Positions 9,123 to 20,895 of a DNA stretch of 64,000 nt are shown here, one piece after another. The DNA comes from Puccinellia tenuiflora (lineage: Eukaryota; Streptophyta; Magnoliopsida; Poales; Poaceae), in NCBI GenBank assembly GCA_012064385.1, contig QRDG01001756.1, positions 248,001 to 312,000 of the forward strand, read 5' to 3'. The translations under genes were made by a program, and so were the position numbers. Under the pieces are notes generated by a model. That model made no database searches, was not told where the DNA came from, and was given only the letters and a program-made list of their open reading frames with translations. The stretch's first letter is position 1. The number at the start of each line of letters is the position of its first letter.

Positions 9123-10487
9123 TGTCGGGGATGTAACCCCGGGTACCTATAGTTGGAGGTTCATTGATACAATATCTGGAAGAAATAAGCAAATGAATAA
9201 GCGAAATAATAAAGAAAGGCAGAAAATAGCAACCTGGGCCGAGTTTGGTGCGGCCCAGTCCGACACACGCTTCACCCGGATAGGTGGAGTGCAGCCTACC
9301 CCGGCTGGGCCGAGTGTTGCCCCTACCTCGGCTGGGTCGGACTCTGGTTGGGCCGAGTGTTGCTTACTTCGGCTGGGCCGAATGCTGCCTGACTCGGCTG
9401 AGCCGGACTCTGGTGATTCGGCTGGGCCGAGTGTACTCACCCGGCTGGGCCACTTCCCTGCACCCGGGCGGGCCGAAGTCAATGACCTGGCTGGGCCGGT
9501 TTACCAGGCCGGCATCCATTGGTCACTTCGATCGATCCCTGACCGAATGAACTCCATGTCGGACCGATCGCTCCCCTGCCGATTCGGTCCCAGGCCAGCT
9601 TCGATCGCTCCAAGGCCGGATCGTCCCAGCATCCGAGTCAGCACGTCGTTCGACCGGATCGTCACGTATTTCTCCCAGCGCCCGGATCGCTCCTGTCGGC
9701 CGGCATGGTCACTTGCGCCTGGATTGCTGTACTGCCCATGCCGGCATCCCAGGGACCAAGTAATTCGATCGTCCGAGTTCAGCCTGCCCCCTTTGGCCAG
9801 CATCTCCACGAGCCGGCGCACTGCTAGCGCCAGCGTCCCCGGGATCCATTACTCTGCGTCCCAGTGCATCACCTCCTGCCGGATGAAGCGGCTCCGGTCT
9901 TCCGCGTACTTCGTCAGCATCTGCTAGTATCAGCTACTACCTCCCGTGAGATAGTGGCAAGGGACAAGAGGACGAGGAACAAGGACGCAGCCAGCATGGC
10001 TACAGTATGCGCAGGACACGCCAATAGTGTGACGAGACCCCAGTGGTCAATTCATCAGCAGTGTACAGTGCATAGTATTCTTTGTCTGCTTGTCTCCACG
10101 CTTATCCCCTTGTCTCCTGCTTGTCCCCTGGGCTCTCTCTATTTAAAGAGCACCAGGGGGAGGAGACGAGGAGAGGCCACGGGCAGCCCCATTGGATCAT
10201 TTTCCCCCGCATACTTGCTAGCTCCCTTCTCGCTAGAAGCTTAGTAGTTTAGAGATACAGCTCAAGGAGCACTCTTGTAATATGGATCGATGCACAAATA
10301 TAGTCAGACAAGCAGGAGTAGGGGTTTTACCTCCTCACGAGGGCCCCGAACCTGGGTAAATCGTGTGTGTGCTCGTGTGTATGTTCGTGTGATATCTATT
10401 GCACAATCCCTCCCCGAATCCTCTAGCGTCCAATCGGCCCCCAAACTTAAGCCTACCCCTAGGCATCTGTTGTTCACCACCACGACA
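9123..10487 (+). repeat. 5' LTR of the young Tat-type element
   Basis: The LTR starts TGTCGGGGATG and ends CCACGACA. The first 400 bases hold about eight versions of the near-palindrome CGGCTGGGCCG (9300-9500). A TATA-like TATTTAAAG is at 10140-10148, and the Tat LTR motif GAACCTGGGTAAA is at 10348-10360. Long open frames across it (such as 9193-9927) occur identically in the other LTR and match no protein I know. Confidence 0.9.
10140..10148 (+). promoter_or_regulatory. TATA-like box of the 5' LTR
   Basis: TATTTAAAG follows a pyrimidine stretch (CTCTCTC). The same box is at 13320-13328 in the 3' LTR. It is the best candidate for the element's own promoter. Confidence 0.4.
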
Positions 10488-10488
10488 G

Positions 10489-10507
10489 TTGGCGCCCACC
10501 GTGGGGC
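10489..10507 (+). other. Primer-binding site
   Basis: TTGGCGCCCACCGTGGGGC begins one base after the 5' LTR. This is the primer site form used by grass Tat/RIRE2/cinful-type elements. I do not assign the tRNA with certainty. Confidence 0.75.
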
Positions 10508-12290
10508 TGGTAGTGGCGCTAGCTGGGCAAATTTCGGACGGGACCTTCTTCATCGACTCCGGCGAGCACCTCGCGTGGCGTCGCGGGGTTTCCGCTCGCC
10601 GGGCCGCTTCATCAAGTTCTTCGTCACCGGCGCCAACGTCGTCAACAAATCTCAGGGGTGACACGGTCGGCTGGCCGTGCTCCTGGCTTGCCCGGCGGTT
10701 CTACGTCAACACCGCCGCTGCGCTCGTAAGCCTCCCGGGCATCATCAACTTGAACGGGATCTCTTCAGCAACTCGGGGACTCGGCATCACCATTCTTCCC
10801 CGAGCTCGAGCTTGCTGCTGTAAGCAGTGGTAGGTGCAGCCTACAACCGCAAGCATCATCAGCAAATCCCGGTTAGTTGATTCCGAAAGCTACTCGGGGA
10901 CTGCCCCCTTTTCTATCTTGCTTAGCCGTTTACCCCGGGACCGAGTTACTTCGACCCGGGGACTGGCCTGTCTAGTCGGTTGGTAGTATACCTAAAATAT
11001 GATAGAAAGTAACTCGGCAGCTGCCCGGTGCTTATTTTATGTTCCCCGGGATCAGGCTTTTCGACCCGGGGACTGCTCCGTTCACTCCGGAGCATGTCTT
11101 TTTCTTAAAATGTTAAAAGTTACTCGGGGACTCGGTAGAAACCGAGTCTAGTTCTTGGTGCTTAGAATCTGCTGTTAGATTTAATTTCCGTCATGTACTA
11201 GAACTGGTTTACCTCGGTTAGTGGAATTACTGTTTCAGTCAAATATTCTTCACATTTATATATGCTTGAGCTAACACTAAAAGGTGGAATCGGTTTTATC
11301 AATGGAGTGTCCATTACCGAGACATGGTCGACTCGGATTCATCTTGGATTCATTATGTCGTCAGAAGCAAATCATGTGTGATCTTTAATATCGTCTTGCC
11401 GAGTTATAAATGGCATGTCATCCCGACATATTCTATGTCGGCAAATCAGAGTATCGACAGCGCAATATCTCCAGATCACTGTTTATGTCAGTTCGCCAAA
11501 ATATCAGGGCATCTTCCAAAATCTCGGATCGCCGTTTATTTCGGTTCGCCAAAATATCACGGCATTTATCTCATATCATCAAGCATCTCACAATTGTTAT
11601 CTTTATCAGCTTTTACAGACTATCATAATTCTTCAGTTATCCGAGTTTATCAGAATATCATAGCATCAATATCTCGGTGCACCGAGTCGAAAAATATCTA
11701 ATCTCCCTGAGAGTTAAGTGTTGAGAAGTATCTCAACTCGTCATCCGACGATTGCCTATCAAGGCAGAATGACAAATATGCCCAAGCAGGCTATATGTCG
11801 GTCCAGCTCATGCTGCCGACATATCTATACGGTAAAAAGCCCAAAGTGGTGGAAACCGGCATATAAAAATATGCCCAAGAGGCCAACATATCAAACCAGC
11901 AGGGGCTGGAGACATTGATGTCGGAAAACGCCCAGAGTGGCTAAAAGACGACATATGAGATGTGCCCAGAGTGGCCGAGATACCGAGAAATAAGAAATAT
12001 GCCCGCGCAGGCTAAGCGGCCATGTCGGAAGCATCCGACAATATCGGCAGAAATATCTATGTCTGGCCATGCCCATGCCTTCAACACATTTCCAGTGCAA
12101 ACAGTCTATCTCGTTGTTGATTCGGGTGAGCTCGGTCAACCGGATGACGTGTTTTGACTAGTGGGCGTGGCTAGACGACGGACTTATGCTGGTGCCCATG
12201 CCGGCGTGATGATTGTCTTCATGGAGGTTTTTATATTGTTATTTGTTTTGTTTTCTAAGTCTGCGCGCGACTCTGCGAGTCCCCCGCAGC

Positions 12291-12302
12291 CTCGGGGACT
12301 AG
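12291..12302 (+). other. Polypurine tract of the young Tat-type element
   Basis: CTCGGGGACTAG lies directly before the 3' LTR start. Confidence 0.7.
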
Positions 12303-13667
12303 TGTCGGGGATGTAACCCCGGGTACCTATAGTTGGAGGTTCATTGATACAATATCTGGAAGAAATAAGCAAATGAATAAGCGAAATAATAAAGAAAGGC
12401 AGAAAATAGCAACCTGGGCCGAGTTTGGTGCGGCCCAGTCCGACACACGCTTCACCCGGATAGGTGGAGTGCAGCCTACCCCGGCTGGGCCGAGTGTTGC
12501 CCCTACCTCGGCTGGGTCGGACTCTGGTTGGGCCGAGTGTTGCTTACTTCGGCTGGGCCGAATGCTGCCTGACTCGGCTGAGCCGGACTCTGGTGATTCG
12601 GCTGGGCCGAGTGTACTCACCCGGCTGGGCCACTTCCCTGCACCCGGGCGGGCCGAAGTCAATGACCCGGCTGGGCCGGTTTACCAGGCCGGCATCCATT
12701 GGTCACTTCGATCGATCCCTGACCGAATGAACTCCATGTCGGACCGATCGCTCCCCTGCCGATTCGGTCCCAGGCCAGCTTCGATCGCTCCAAGGCCGGA
12801 TCGTCCCTGCATCCGAGTCAGCACGTCGTTCGACCGGATCGTCACGTATTTCTCCCAGCGCCCGGATCGCTCCTGTCGGCCGGCATGGTCACTTGCGCCT
12901 GGATTGCTGTACTGCCCATGCCGGCATCCCAGGGACCAAGTAATTCGATCGTCCGAGTTCAGCCTGCCCCCTTTGGCCAGCATCTCCACGAGCCGGCGCA
13001 CTGCTAGTGCCAGCGTCCCCGGGATCCATTACTCTGCGTCCCAGTGCATCACCTCCTGCCGGATGAAGCGGCTCCGGTCTTCCGCGTACTTCGTCAGCAT
13101 CTGCTAGTATCAGCTACTACCTCCCGTGAGATAGTGGCAAGGGACAAGAGGACGAGGAACAAGGACGCAGCCAGCATGGCTACAGTATGCGCAGGACACG
13201 CCAATAGTGTGACGAGACCCCAGTGGTCAATTCATCAGCAGTGTACAGTGCATAGTATTCTTTGTCTGCTTGTCTCCACGCTTATCCCCTTGTCTCCTGC
13301 TTGTCCCCTGGGCTCTCTCTATTTAAAGAGCACCAGGGGGAGGAGACGAGGAGAAGCCACGGGCAGCCCCATTGGATCATTTTCCCCCGCATACTTGCTA
13401 GCTCCCTTCTCGCTAGAAGCTTAGTAGTTTAGAGATACAGCTCAAGGAGCACTCTTGTAATATGGATCGATGCACAAATATAGTCAGACAAGCAGGAGTA
13501 GGGGTTTTACCTCCTCACGAGGGCCCCGAACCTGGGTAAATCGTGTGTGTGCTCGTGTGTATGTTCGTGTGATATCTATTGCACAATCCCTCCCCGAATC
13601 CTCTAGCGTCCAATCGGCCCCCAAACTTAAGCCTACCCCTAGGCATCTGTTGTTCACCACCACGACA
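12303..13667 (+). repeat. 3' LTR of the young Tat-type element
   Basis: It is colinear with the 5' LTR over all 1365 positions, with no indels and four substitutions. These occur near 9488/12668, 9628/12808, 9828/13008 and 10175/13355. Confidence 0.9.
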
Positions 13668-13672
13668 ACTAC

Positions 13673-16549
13673 TCACCACATCAAAAACCCGCCCGAGTAT
13701 TACTCCCTCGATCAACCGCCCACGAGGAAGCAATCAGGGCAACTCACACGGTGGACAAGTTTTATGGGTTATTATTCAAGTAATCTATCTTACTAGTCAA
13801 GTTATAATCATCATAAGGTGCAAGTTGTCTATGATATTTTTAGCCAGCGCATTTCACCAAGTCGTCCATAACCGCGGACACAGCTTTTCGAAAAGATTTC
13901 ACCCTGCAGGGATGCACCAATGAACCCGCACGCATCAAAACACTCGCTTAGAGGTGTACCGGTGGAGCGTTCGACGCAATACTTCCCTTCTCTACAAATA
14001 AGTCCAGGGAGCCACCTAGCTAGGTCTGATCCACCTTGAGAGTCCGGCCGAAGCTTCGAGGAGGGCCTAACCGTTGCATGAACGGCTTCGGGAGGGAACA
14101 CTCATACGATTAACCCTCCTTCCACATGCAATTAACGCACGGTCCGCAAGCCCTACTGTAAAGTAACCACATAACCATCATCATCTTACCTTCACATCAA
14201 CATCGTCATACGCGCGCAAATGGAAACACCCGAACTAAGTTGTGGCTCCTGGATAGGTTTGAAGATCCGGTAATAGATTGCGGGGAGGCCCATAGAACTC
14301 CCACATGTGGTTAGTGCGCTCAGTCTTGGATCAGCGGAAAAGAACTCGGGTCCTAGGCGACACTAGCGGAACAAAACACCACGATTGGCCTTCCGCCGGT
14401 GCCTTATCTTTATTATGTTATTCCCATCGCAACAGAAATTAAAGATTACCATGTGGGTTGAGCCTAGCTATCATATTAAAACAAGACTAGATAAAGAGAT
14501 AACAGGACTCACGCAAAGCACCTAAGCATGAACTACGACTCGCAAGGCTAACAAGGTAAACAAGCAACAGGTAATAGGAGGTGTGGGGGTGGCTATATCA
14601 TGGCTGCCAGGTAAACATGAAAACAGGATCGGGATATAAGCATCGTAATATAAGGCTAGCAAGGAACAAAATATAGGAGGAGTAAGAGATAGAAGACAAG
14701 CAAAGATAGCAAGGGAGTATCACTTGCCTGCAATCCGGTAGAGGTAGCAGAACCTATCGTTGCTCACATCAACTCATCGTCCTATTCCCGAAGAAGCAAC
14801 GAACACTAAACAACAGGAAAAATGCATTTTACTCTACGGCAAAAGAACCGACATGTTGATGCAATGCATTCATGACATGGCAAAACAGGAGAGATGCAAC
14901 TTAACCAAATTAAACGGAACCAAGATTCCGACATTTAAATATATGGTTCAAGTTATTTTTCTAGCCATCCAAATTAAATGTTATTAGCATGTACAAACAA
15001 GATATAGGTGAGCTACACAAAATTAAATGGAACCGGGTCAACAATTAAATTGAACCCCACACATTCCATATATAATTAATTAGGTGATGTACAAATTACA
15101 ATTAAAGTGCAAACTATATGATGCAAACATGAGCATGGATGGTAAATTTAAATTGTACACATTTTTTGATCAAAATTCATATATAACATTTTAAATTTGG
15201 AGTTACCAATCAAAAGATATGGATTTAAACATTTTACAAAATAATAGAAAAAGAAAAGAGGAGAAGCTAGAGTTCAAAATTGGGGCGATCTGGTGGAGGA
15301 ACATAGAGGTAGACGCTGGGCTACGCTCGGGCTGGTGATGGAATCGGGATCCAACAGCACAAGAGGTAACAGGAGAGGCGTTAACTGAATTTTAACAGAA
15401 AAGTTTCAGACTTTTAGGTTCAGAGAGACTAAGCGGACGGGGACGGACGGGAGAACTGGGATGGCGACGACTTGTAGCGGCGGTGCACGGCGCAGGGGTG
15501 TGCTGAAGCAGGCAGGGTGGTGTGCCGAGAGGTGCTGAGGACGTGGGAGTGTCCAGGAAGATAAGCAGGACCGGCAACATGCCCAAAGAGAGGAGCTTGG
15601 GCCAGCCACCATGGCGTTTCTGGCGAGCAGCTCGGACGGAAGCAAGCGACGACCACCCGATGCAATCTAGCAGGAGGAAGGGGAAAACAGAAGAGTTGTT
15701 CACGGGGAGGGAGCTGGTGTAGGCGAACAGGCTCGGGGACGACGACGACGTGCTGTAGACGAGGAAGAGGAGACGGATGCGCTTCCTCTCGGGCAGAGGT
15801 AGGTAGTCAACGACGGGGAAGACGTACGCTGTTGGCAGCTCCGCCTCCCGATCTTCTGTGAGGTTGCTGCGGACGGTGCTCCGGTTCAATTCCCGCGCTC
15901 AGGTAGGGACTTGGCGCTCCATGGCAACAGCGATACAGAGAGGTCCGACGGCCTTCATGGCTCACTCCGGTGGCTTTCGGTGGAGAGGAACAGGGAGGTG
16001 GCGGCGGCGGAAGAGGGAAGAGAGGAAAGCGGCTAGGGTTAGGGAAAGGGGCGCGGCAGGCTGGTTGTTGCTTTATATTAGGGGGAGAGGAGAGGGAAGC
16101 AGGTGGCATGGCGGGCGCGTGACGGCAAGGGGAAGATAGCGACGTCGTGCATGCGCTCCTCGCGTGCTCGTACGGACAAAGAAGACATCGAAGAGGTAAG
16201 CGGGACGGTTCGGGGAAGAAGATGGGCCAGGAGAAAGGAGGAAGGAGGAGAGAAGTGGCCTGCAGCATGTTTCTATTATTTTTCTTCCTCTGCCCTTTTC
16301 TTTTTCCAGCAGAATTTTCAGAAAAGAGAGAAAGTGAGAAAAACTAGAAAAGAGGTAAAAGAAAAGAGGGGACGATTTGCAAAACAAAATATAGGTTTCT
16401 CCAACTAAAAAAAATAAGAAGGTTTTGCCAAAAATATTATTCTGAGATTTAGCAAAATGTACAAGGTGATTTAAACGCACGATGATGTCATGATGATGCA
16501 AAAAAAAACAAGCAAAATCTAATTTGGGGAAAAACCCCGGGAAATTACA
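13673..16549 (-). repeat. Right part of the chromovirus solo LTR
   Basis: It continues the LTR after the nested element. The block with CCGCGG, a CTTTTCGAAAAG palindrome and a CCCTGCAGGG palindrome is at about 13866-13918. Nothing here supports a gene; the frames around 15392-16579 vary in frame and strand and match nothing. Confidence 0.7.
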
Positions 16550-17790
16550 GGTTGTCAATCTCTCCGGCTTGCTGAACACAAAGAATTAAATGCGTGGATG
16601 TAAAATATGATGAGAGTGAAATATGACCAGCGATCAAATGATGATGAAAAGCTATTAAAACAGTTGTAAACAATGTAGGAAAATAGGATCGGGGTTCACA
16701 GATCACTAGCGGTGTCTCTCCAAAAGATATACATGATGGGTAAACAAATTACAGCATGGCAATTGACAGAATTGTGGGCACACAGCAATGCTATCATAAA
16801 ACAATATAGTTCACCGTTTTATCTAATATGGGCAATATGTCAAAATACATAGACCGTTATCCAATTGCATCTATGACTAATAATCCACTCCGGGATAGCT
16901 ATCTAGCCTGTCACCCAAAAGTATTAAGTTGCAAACAACAGATCATTGCAATAAGCAAAGTGCATAATATAGGCAATGTAAATAACACAAGGAAATCACA
17001 CCGCTGTTTTCTCCCTAGTGGCAATAGCACATCTCTAGTCTTAATCGTTTCTGTCAACCCGAGCTCAGACAAAGAGAGGCATGAACCCACTATCTAGCAT
17101 AAATACTCCCTCATACAACACTAATAATTACTTGGCCAAAGCATCCACTAGCATCGGAGAGCATCCAAGATCGTAGATAAAACACAACACATAGATGAAC
17201 AAAATTAATGATTTCCCCAATTCATCGGATCCATGCAAACACAATCATGTAGCAGTTACAGATAATACGATCTTGATAATGATAGGCAGCTCACAAGATC
17301 TAAGGTGCCGGGAAGAGATGCGGAACCCTCCCGAACTAGGGTTGGCGATGGCGGCGGCCTCAGACATCTTCTGGGAAATATGATCGGGTACTTAGGATTT
17401 TCGGGTCGAAGACGATTTTATAGGCGAAGGGGCAACTCGAGACGGTGCCGGAGGGCACCAGGTGGGACCCAAGCACGACCTAGGGTGGGGCCGCCCCTGG
17501 GGGGCATCTAGAGGCTAGGTGCCTCCGCTTCGGGCGTCCTCCTGGCTTCGGACTTTTTTCTGCTTGGAAATAATTCCCGTAAATTTTCAGCGCATTCCGA
17601 GAAACTTCACAGAACAAATTTTCTAAAATAAAAAGACAGCAGAAAACGGGAATTGGCACTAGGCATCTTGTTAATAGGTTAGTTCCATAAATCATGCCAA
17701 AATGATATAATAACATTATAAAAACATGTGGCACTGATATATAATCAAGCATGGAACATAAAAAATTATAGATACGTCGAAGACGTATCA
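16550..17790 (-). repeat. Athila-type LTR (Sabrina/WHAM-like), right part
   Basis: Read on the minus strand, the outer edge at 17790 is TGATACGTCTTCGACGTATC, the classic start of Triticeae Athila-type LTRs. The sequence is similar to the LTR at 31697-32957 over its length. The LTR edge abuts Tat-element sequence at 17791, with GGGGC as the expected flanking duplication on this side; the other side is lost. The element family is inferred from the end motif and I would not name it more exactly. Confidence 0.65.
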
Positions 17791-18934
17791 GGGGCTCGTG
17801 CGCTGACTGCGGTGAGTGGAGAGCAAGATGAACTTGGAGACACACAGCAAAAGGCTGAAGCAACGACACCGAGACGCACTGGAGTTGGATTCTTACGTGG
17901 GACGTCCGTGCGTTGAGCGGTCAAGGTAAGTTAAGTAGGAATCCCACGTACAGATCAAATCCTACTAGTACTACCTTGACTCTTCACGTGGATTGGGGAA
18001 GGTAACTAAACAAAGAAAGATAGAAGGGCGAAGCAATGTGCATCGCTATTGCCATGCCTCACGTAAAATAAAAAGAAAAGAAGAAGGCAAGGTATGGTCA
18101 GCTCAAATTCAGCAAACACATGTCGAGGACTGTGGACTCGCCGTGGTGACTTCGCTTCCGGCCACACACAACTCCACCTATTCTACACCACCTATGGTTA
18201 CATCGACTCCGCGGCAATCGACACCACCCACATCTTGGCATCTGCGTCGCGGAGAACTACGACCGTCATCGACCCACTACGGACAACGTCTTCCTCGTCA
18301 TCGCAACATCACCAACACGCCGTTCCGGCTCAATGGCCGCTGCGGCGTAGTCATTGTCACGCTCCGGCTCGACCGCCGTCGCGGCTTGTTCATCGTCGGG
18401 TCTTGGCTTAATCGCCATACTTTGGCCTACTCGTCAGCAACAGCTAAGTCGTTTTCATGATTAATTTCTTCAATCAATAAGGCTACTCAGTCAAACATCT
18501 AACCTGCTTCGCCGCACCCGGCAATCGGGGGCTGCGCCACACTAGCTCGCTAAGTCTCGGACTCTACAAACTAACACCTCACATGTGAATGCCCGAGTAG
18601 CTGACTCTGCCCGAATGTTGAACCCTTGAACTCCGACCCAGTTGCAGCCCAACTGACAGGTCGACAAGGTGCAGAGACAGAGGGCGTCAGGCTAACGAAA
18701 AGGCGTAGCACAAGGTGTAATGTGTCGAGCACCGATATATTCAATCAACTACTTCCAAAACAACAAAAACTATGTTCTGCAAACTAATAAATATTACAAA
18801 GTCATTACATTGTTTACAACTTTTATTGTAACAACGTCTCGCAGGCACAAGGATCCCTCGTTCAGCTGTCACAACAGCACTCCTCGCCGACTCCACAAGG
18901 TGGACTGGGGGGCTGAACGTTGCAGCCTCCTGTA

Positions 18935-19880
18935 CAGCTCGGAGTCGACTCCACCGTGTTGACTACGTCCGTCGCGTCGAGTCCAATGCTTCTACTCCGC
19001 CGCGTTGACTCCGTCAGACACGTCGAGTCTGCCACGTATACTCCGTCGCGTCGACTCCGTCCGCCGCGTCGAGTCCACTACGTCTACTCCACCGTGTTGA
19101 CTCCGTCCGCCGCGTCGAGTCCACTATGTCTACTCCGCCACGTCAACTCCGTCTGCCGTGTTGAGTCAACTACTTCTACTCCACCATGTTGATTCCATCC
19201 GCCACGTCGAGTCTGCCACGTATACTCCACCGCATCGAGTCCACTACGTCTACTCCGCCGCGTCGAGTCCACTACCTCTACTTCGCCGCGTCGACTCCTT
19301 CCGCCGCGTCGAGTCCACTACGTCTACTCCGCCGCGCCGTCCGCCGAGTCGAGTCCACTACATCCACTCCACCGTGTTGACTTTGTCCGCCACGTCGAGT
19401 CTGCCACATATACTCCGCCGCGTCGACTCTATCCACCGCGTTGAGTCCACTACGTCTATGCCGCTGCATTGACTCCGTCCGCCGCGTCGAGTCCACTACA
19501 TATACTCCGCCGCGTCAAGTCCACTACGTCTACTCCGCCTCGTTGACTCCGTCTACCGCGTCGAGTCCACTACTTCTACTCCACCGTGTTGACTCTGTCA
19601 GTCGCGTCGAGTCCGCCACGTATATTCCACCGAGTCGACTCCGTCCGCCGCATCGAGTCCACTATGTCTACTCCACCGCATCGAGTCCACTACCTCTACT
19701 TCGCCGCGTCGACTCCGTCCGCCGTGTCGAGTCCAATACGTCTACTCTGCCGCGCCGTCCGCCGCGTCGAGTCCACTACATCCACTCCGCCGCGTTGACT
19801 CCGTCGGCTGCGTCGAGTCCGCTACATCTACTCCGCCGCGTTACTCCATCCGCCATGTCGAGTCCGCCATGTCGAGGCGG
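18935..19880 (+). repeat. 46-bp tandem repeat array
   Basis: The CGTCGAGTCC landmark recurs at 18975, 19021, 19067 and 19113, which gives a period of exactly 46 bp. The unit contains CGTCGAGTCCACTACGTCTA followed by CTCCGCCGCGTTGACTCCGT. There are about 20 units with 10-20 percent variation, and some units are shortened by about 16-20 bases (for example near 19230 and 19330). Because 46 is not a multiple of three, successive units cycle through all reading frames, so the long open frames across it are artefacts of the array. Confidence 0.9.
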
Positions 19881-20655
19881 TTCCGACTCGGTGACTCTCC
19901 TCCGCGTGGTTCGATGGACCTCAGACTCTTAGTCTCTACCCGACTCTTTGACTTGGCTAGAGACTCGGGGGCTACTCCCATCGTATCCTCCACGGAGTCG
20001 ACTATGGTATCCATACCTTACATCATACTGCACTCCCAGCCTCACAATCGAGTATGAGATCCTCATCATCTAATCGACTCGGGATGCATCCGCTGCAATA
20101 AAACCCGAAAGCCACGACTACGTCGTGAAGGTAAGACCAGTAGCGCAGATCTACCGACCTGGGAGCCACCGCTGCTGTGCCTACCTAATATATTTCAGTG
20201 CAGTAGCACAACAAAAATCCCGACAGACACGTTGGGTACATGCTAATAAGCTAGAGTTCAACTCTGTAAGACCTTCGCGGCCTGGTCGCAACTTCTCGGC
20301 TATTCCGGGCTCGAGTCCGGGGACTAGAGTCTGATGTAGCTAGCAAAGTTTTTGCTCAAATGCAATTAACTGGTCCCGCGCTGTCGGATGTGCCAGGCTT
20401 GCTGTGCCATTTCCTCGGGCTCCACACTATGTTAACGGGGAACCGACTCGATGTACTTCCAGTTCGGCGACACTTACCTACGTGGTTGCCAAGTACGCGC
20501 ACCAGACACTCGGGGGCTGCGCCCCACAGACTCGCGTACTCTTGCATTGGCCGCACCCAACACTCGGGGGCTCGACTACAACATTGCTCCTGGCCGTGGA
20601 TATGACACCAAATCTAGATGACCACTACGGCGCGGATGTGCGGCGCACCCGAGTC

Positions 20656-20775
20656 ATCTACTTCGACTTCGGCAGCCTCTACTTCGACTCGGCAGCCTCC
20701 ACTTCAACTCGGCAGCCTCTACTTCGACTTCGGCAGCCCCTACTTCAACTTGGCAGCTCTACTTCGACCCGCCGT
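20656..20775 (+). repeat. 20-21-bp minisatellite
   Basis: CTACTTCGACTTCGGCAGCC-like units are repeated five to six times with small changes, just upstream of the 3' LTR of the Tat element. Confidence 0.75.
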
Positions 20776-20895
20776 CTTCCTCGAGAGCGACCCTGCTTGG
20801 ATTCCATCTTCCAGGAAGATGATATTACCCTCAACCGAAAGTCATACAAAACCCTCCGCGCGATTCTTCGAATCACCCGTTGGCTCGGGGGCTAC

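Larger units (their letters stand above)
9123..13667 (+). mobile_element. Young non-autonomous Tat-type LTR retrotransposon, complete
   Basis: Two LTRs of 1365 bp (9123-10487 and 12303-13667) flank an 1815-bp internal region. ACTAC is duplicated outside (9118-9122 and 13668-13672). The primer site (10489-10507) and polypurine tract (12291-12302) are both in place. The LTRs differ at four positions by eye (0.3 percent). With the commonly used grass rate of 1.3e-8 per site per year that is roughly 0.1 million years, so this is the youngest dated insertion here. The internal region has no gag or pol frame, so the element must have used proteins made elsewhere, probably by a Tat-lineage partner. 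The internal DNA holds short degenerate repeats (AATATGCCCAAGCAGGCT-like, about 11776-12020) and several CTCGGGGACT motifs. Confidence 0.9.
8545..16549 (-). mobile_element. Solo LTR of a Del/Tekay-type chromovirus, split by a nested element
   Basis: The edges are TGTAACGCG on the left and GGGAAATTACA on the right, with GGTTG on both sides (8540-8544 and 16550-16554). This proves one insertion event into the Athila-type LTR. The LTR itself is 8545-9122 plus 13673-16549, about 3.45 kb; the rest is the nested element with its duplication. No internal region, primer site or polypurine tract is present, so LTR-LTR recombination has removed the body. The LTR has an AT-rich middle (about 14900-15280) followed by a GC-rich block (15290-16150). 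Open frames within it are by-products of the GC-rich sequence. Strand is inferred from the orientation of the block shared with 33826-33888. Confidence 0.8.

Noticed and set aside
9193..9927. 244-codon open frame, repeated identically at 12373-13107
   Set aside because: It lies entirely inside the two LTRs of one element, has no protein resemblance and owes its openness to GC-rich repeats.
15392..16579. Overlapping frames of 78-168 codons
   Set aside because: They fall inside the solo chromovirus LTR, compete on both strands and match nothing.
18935..19880. Possible CRISPR array
   Set aside because: The repeats are directly adjacent and diverged, with no unique spacers, in a plant retrotransposon.
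18094..19932. Several open frames of 60-163 codons on both strands
   Set aside because: They are products of the 46-bp tandem array (a period not divisible by three keeps all frames open) and of nearby GC-rich DNA.
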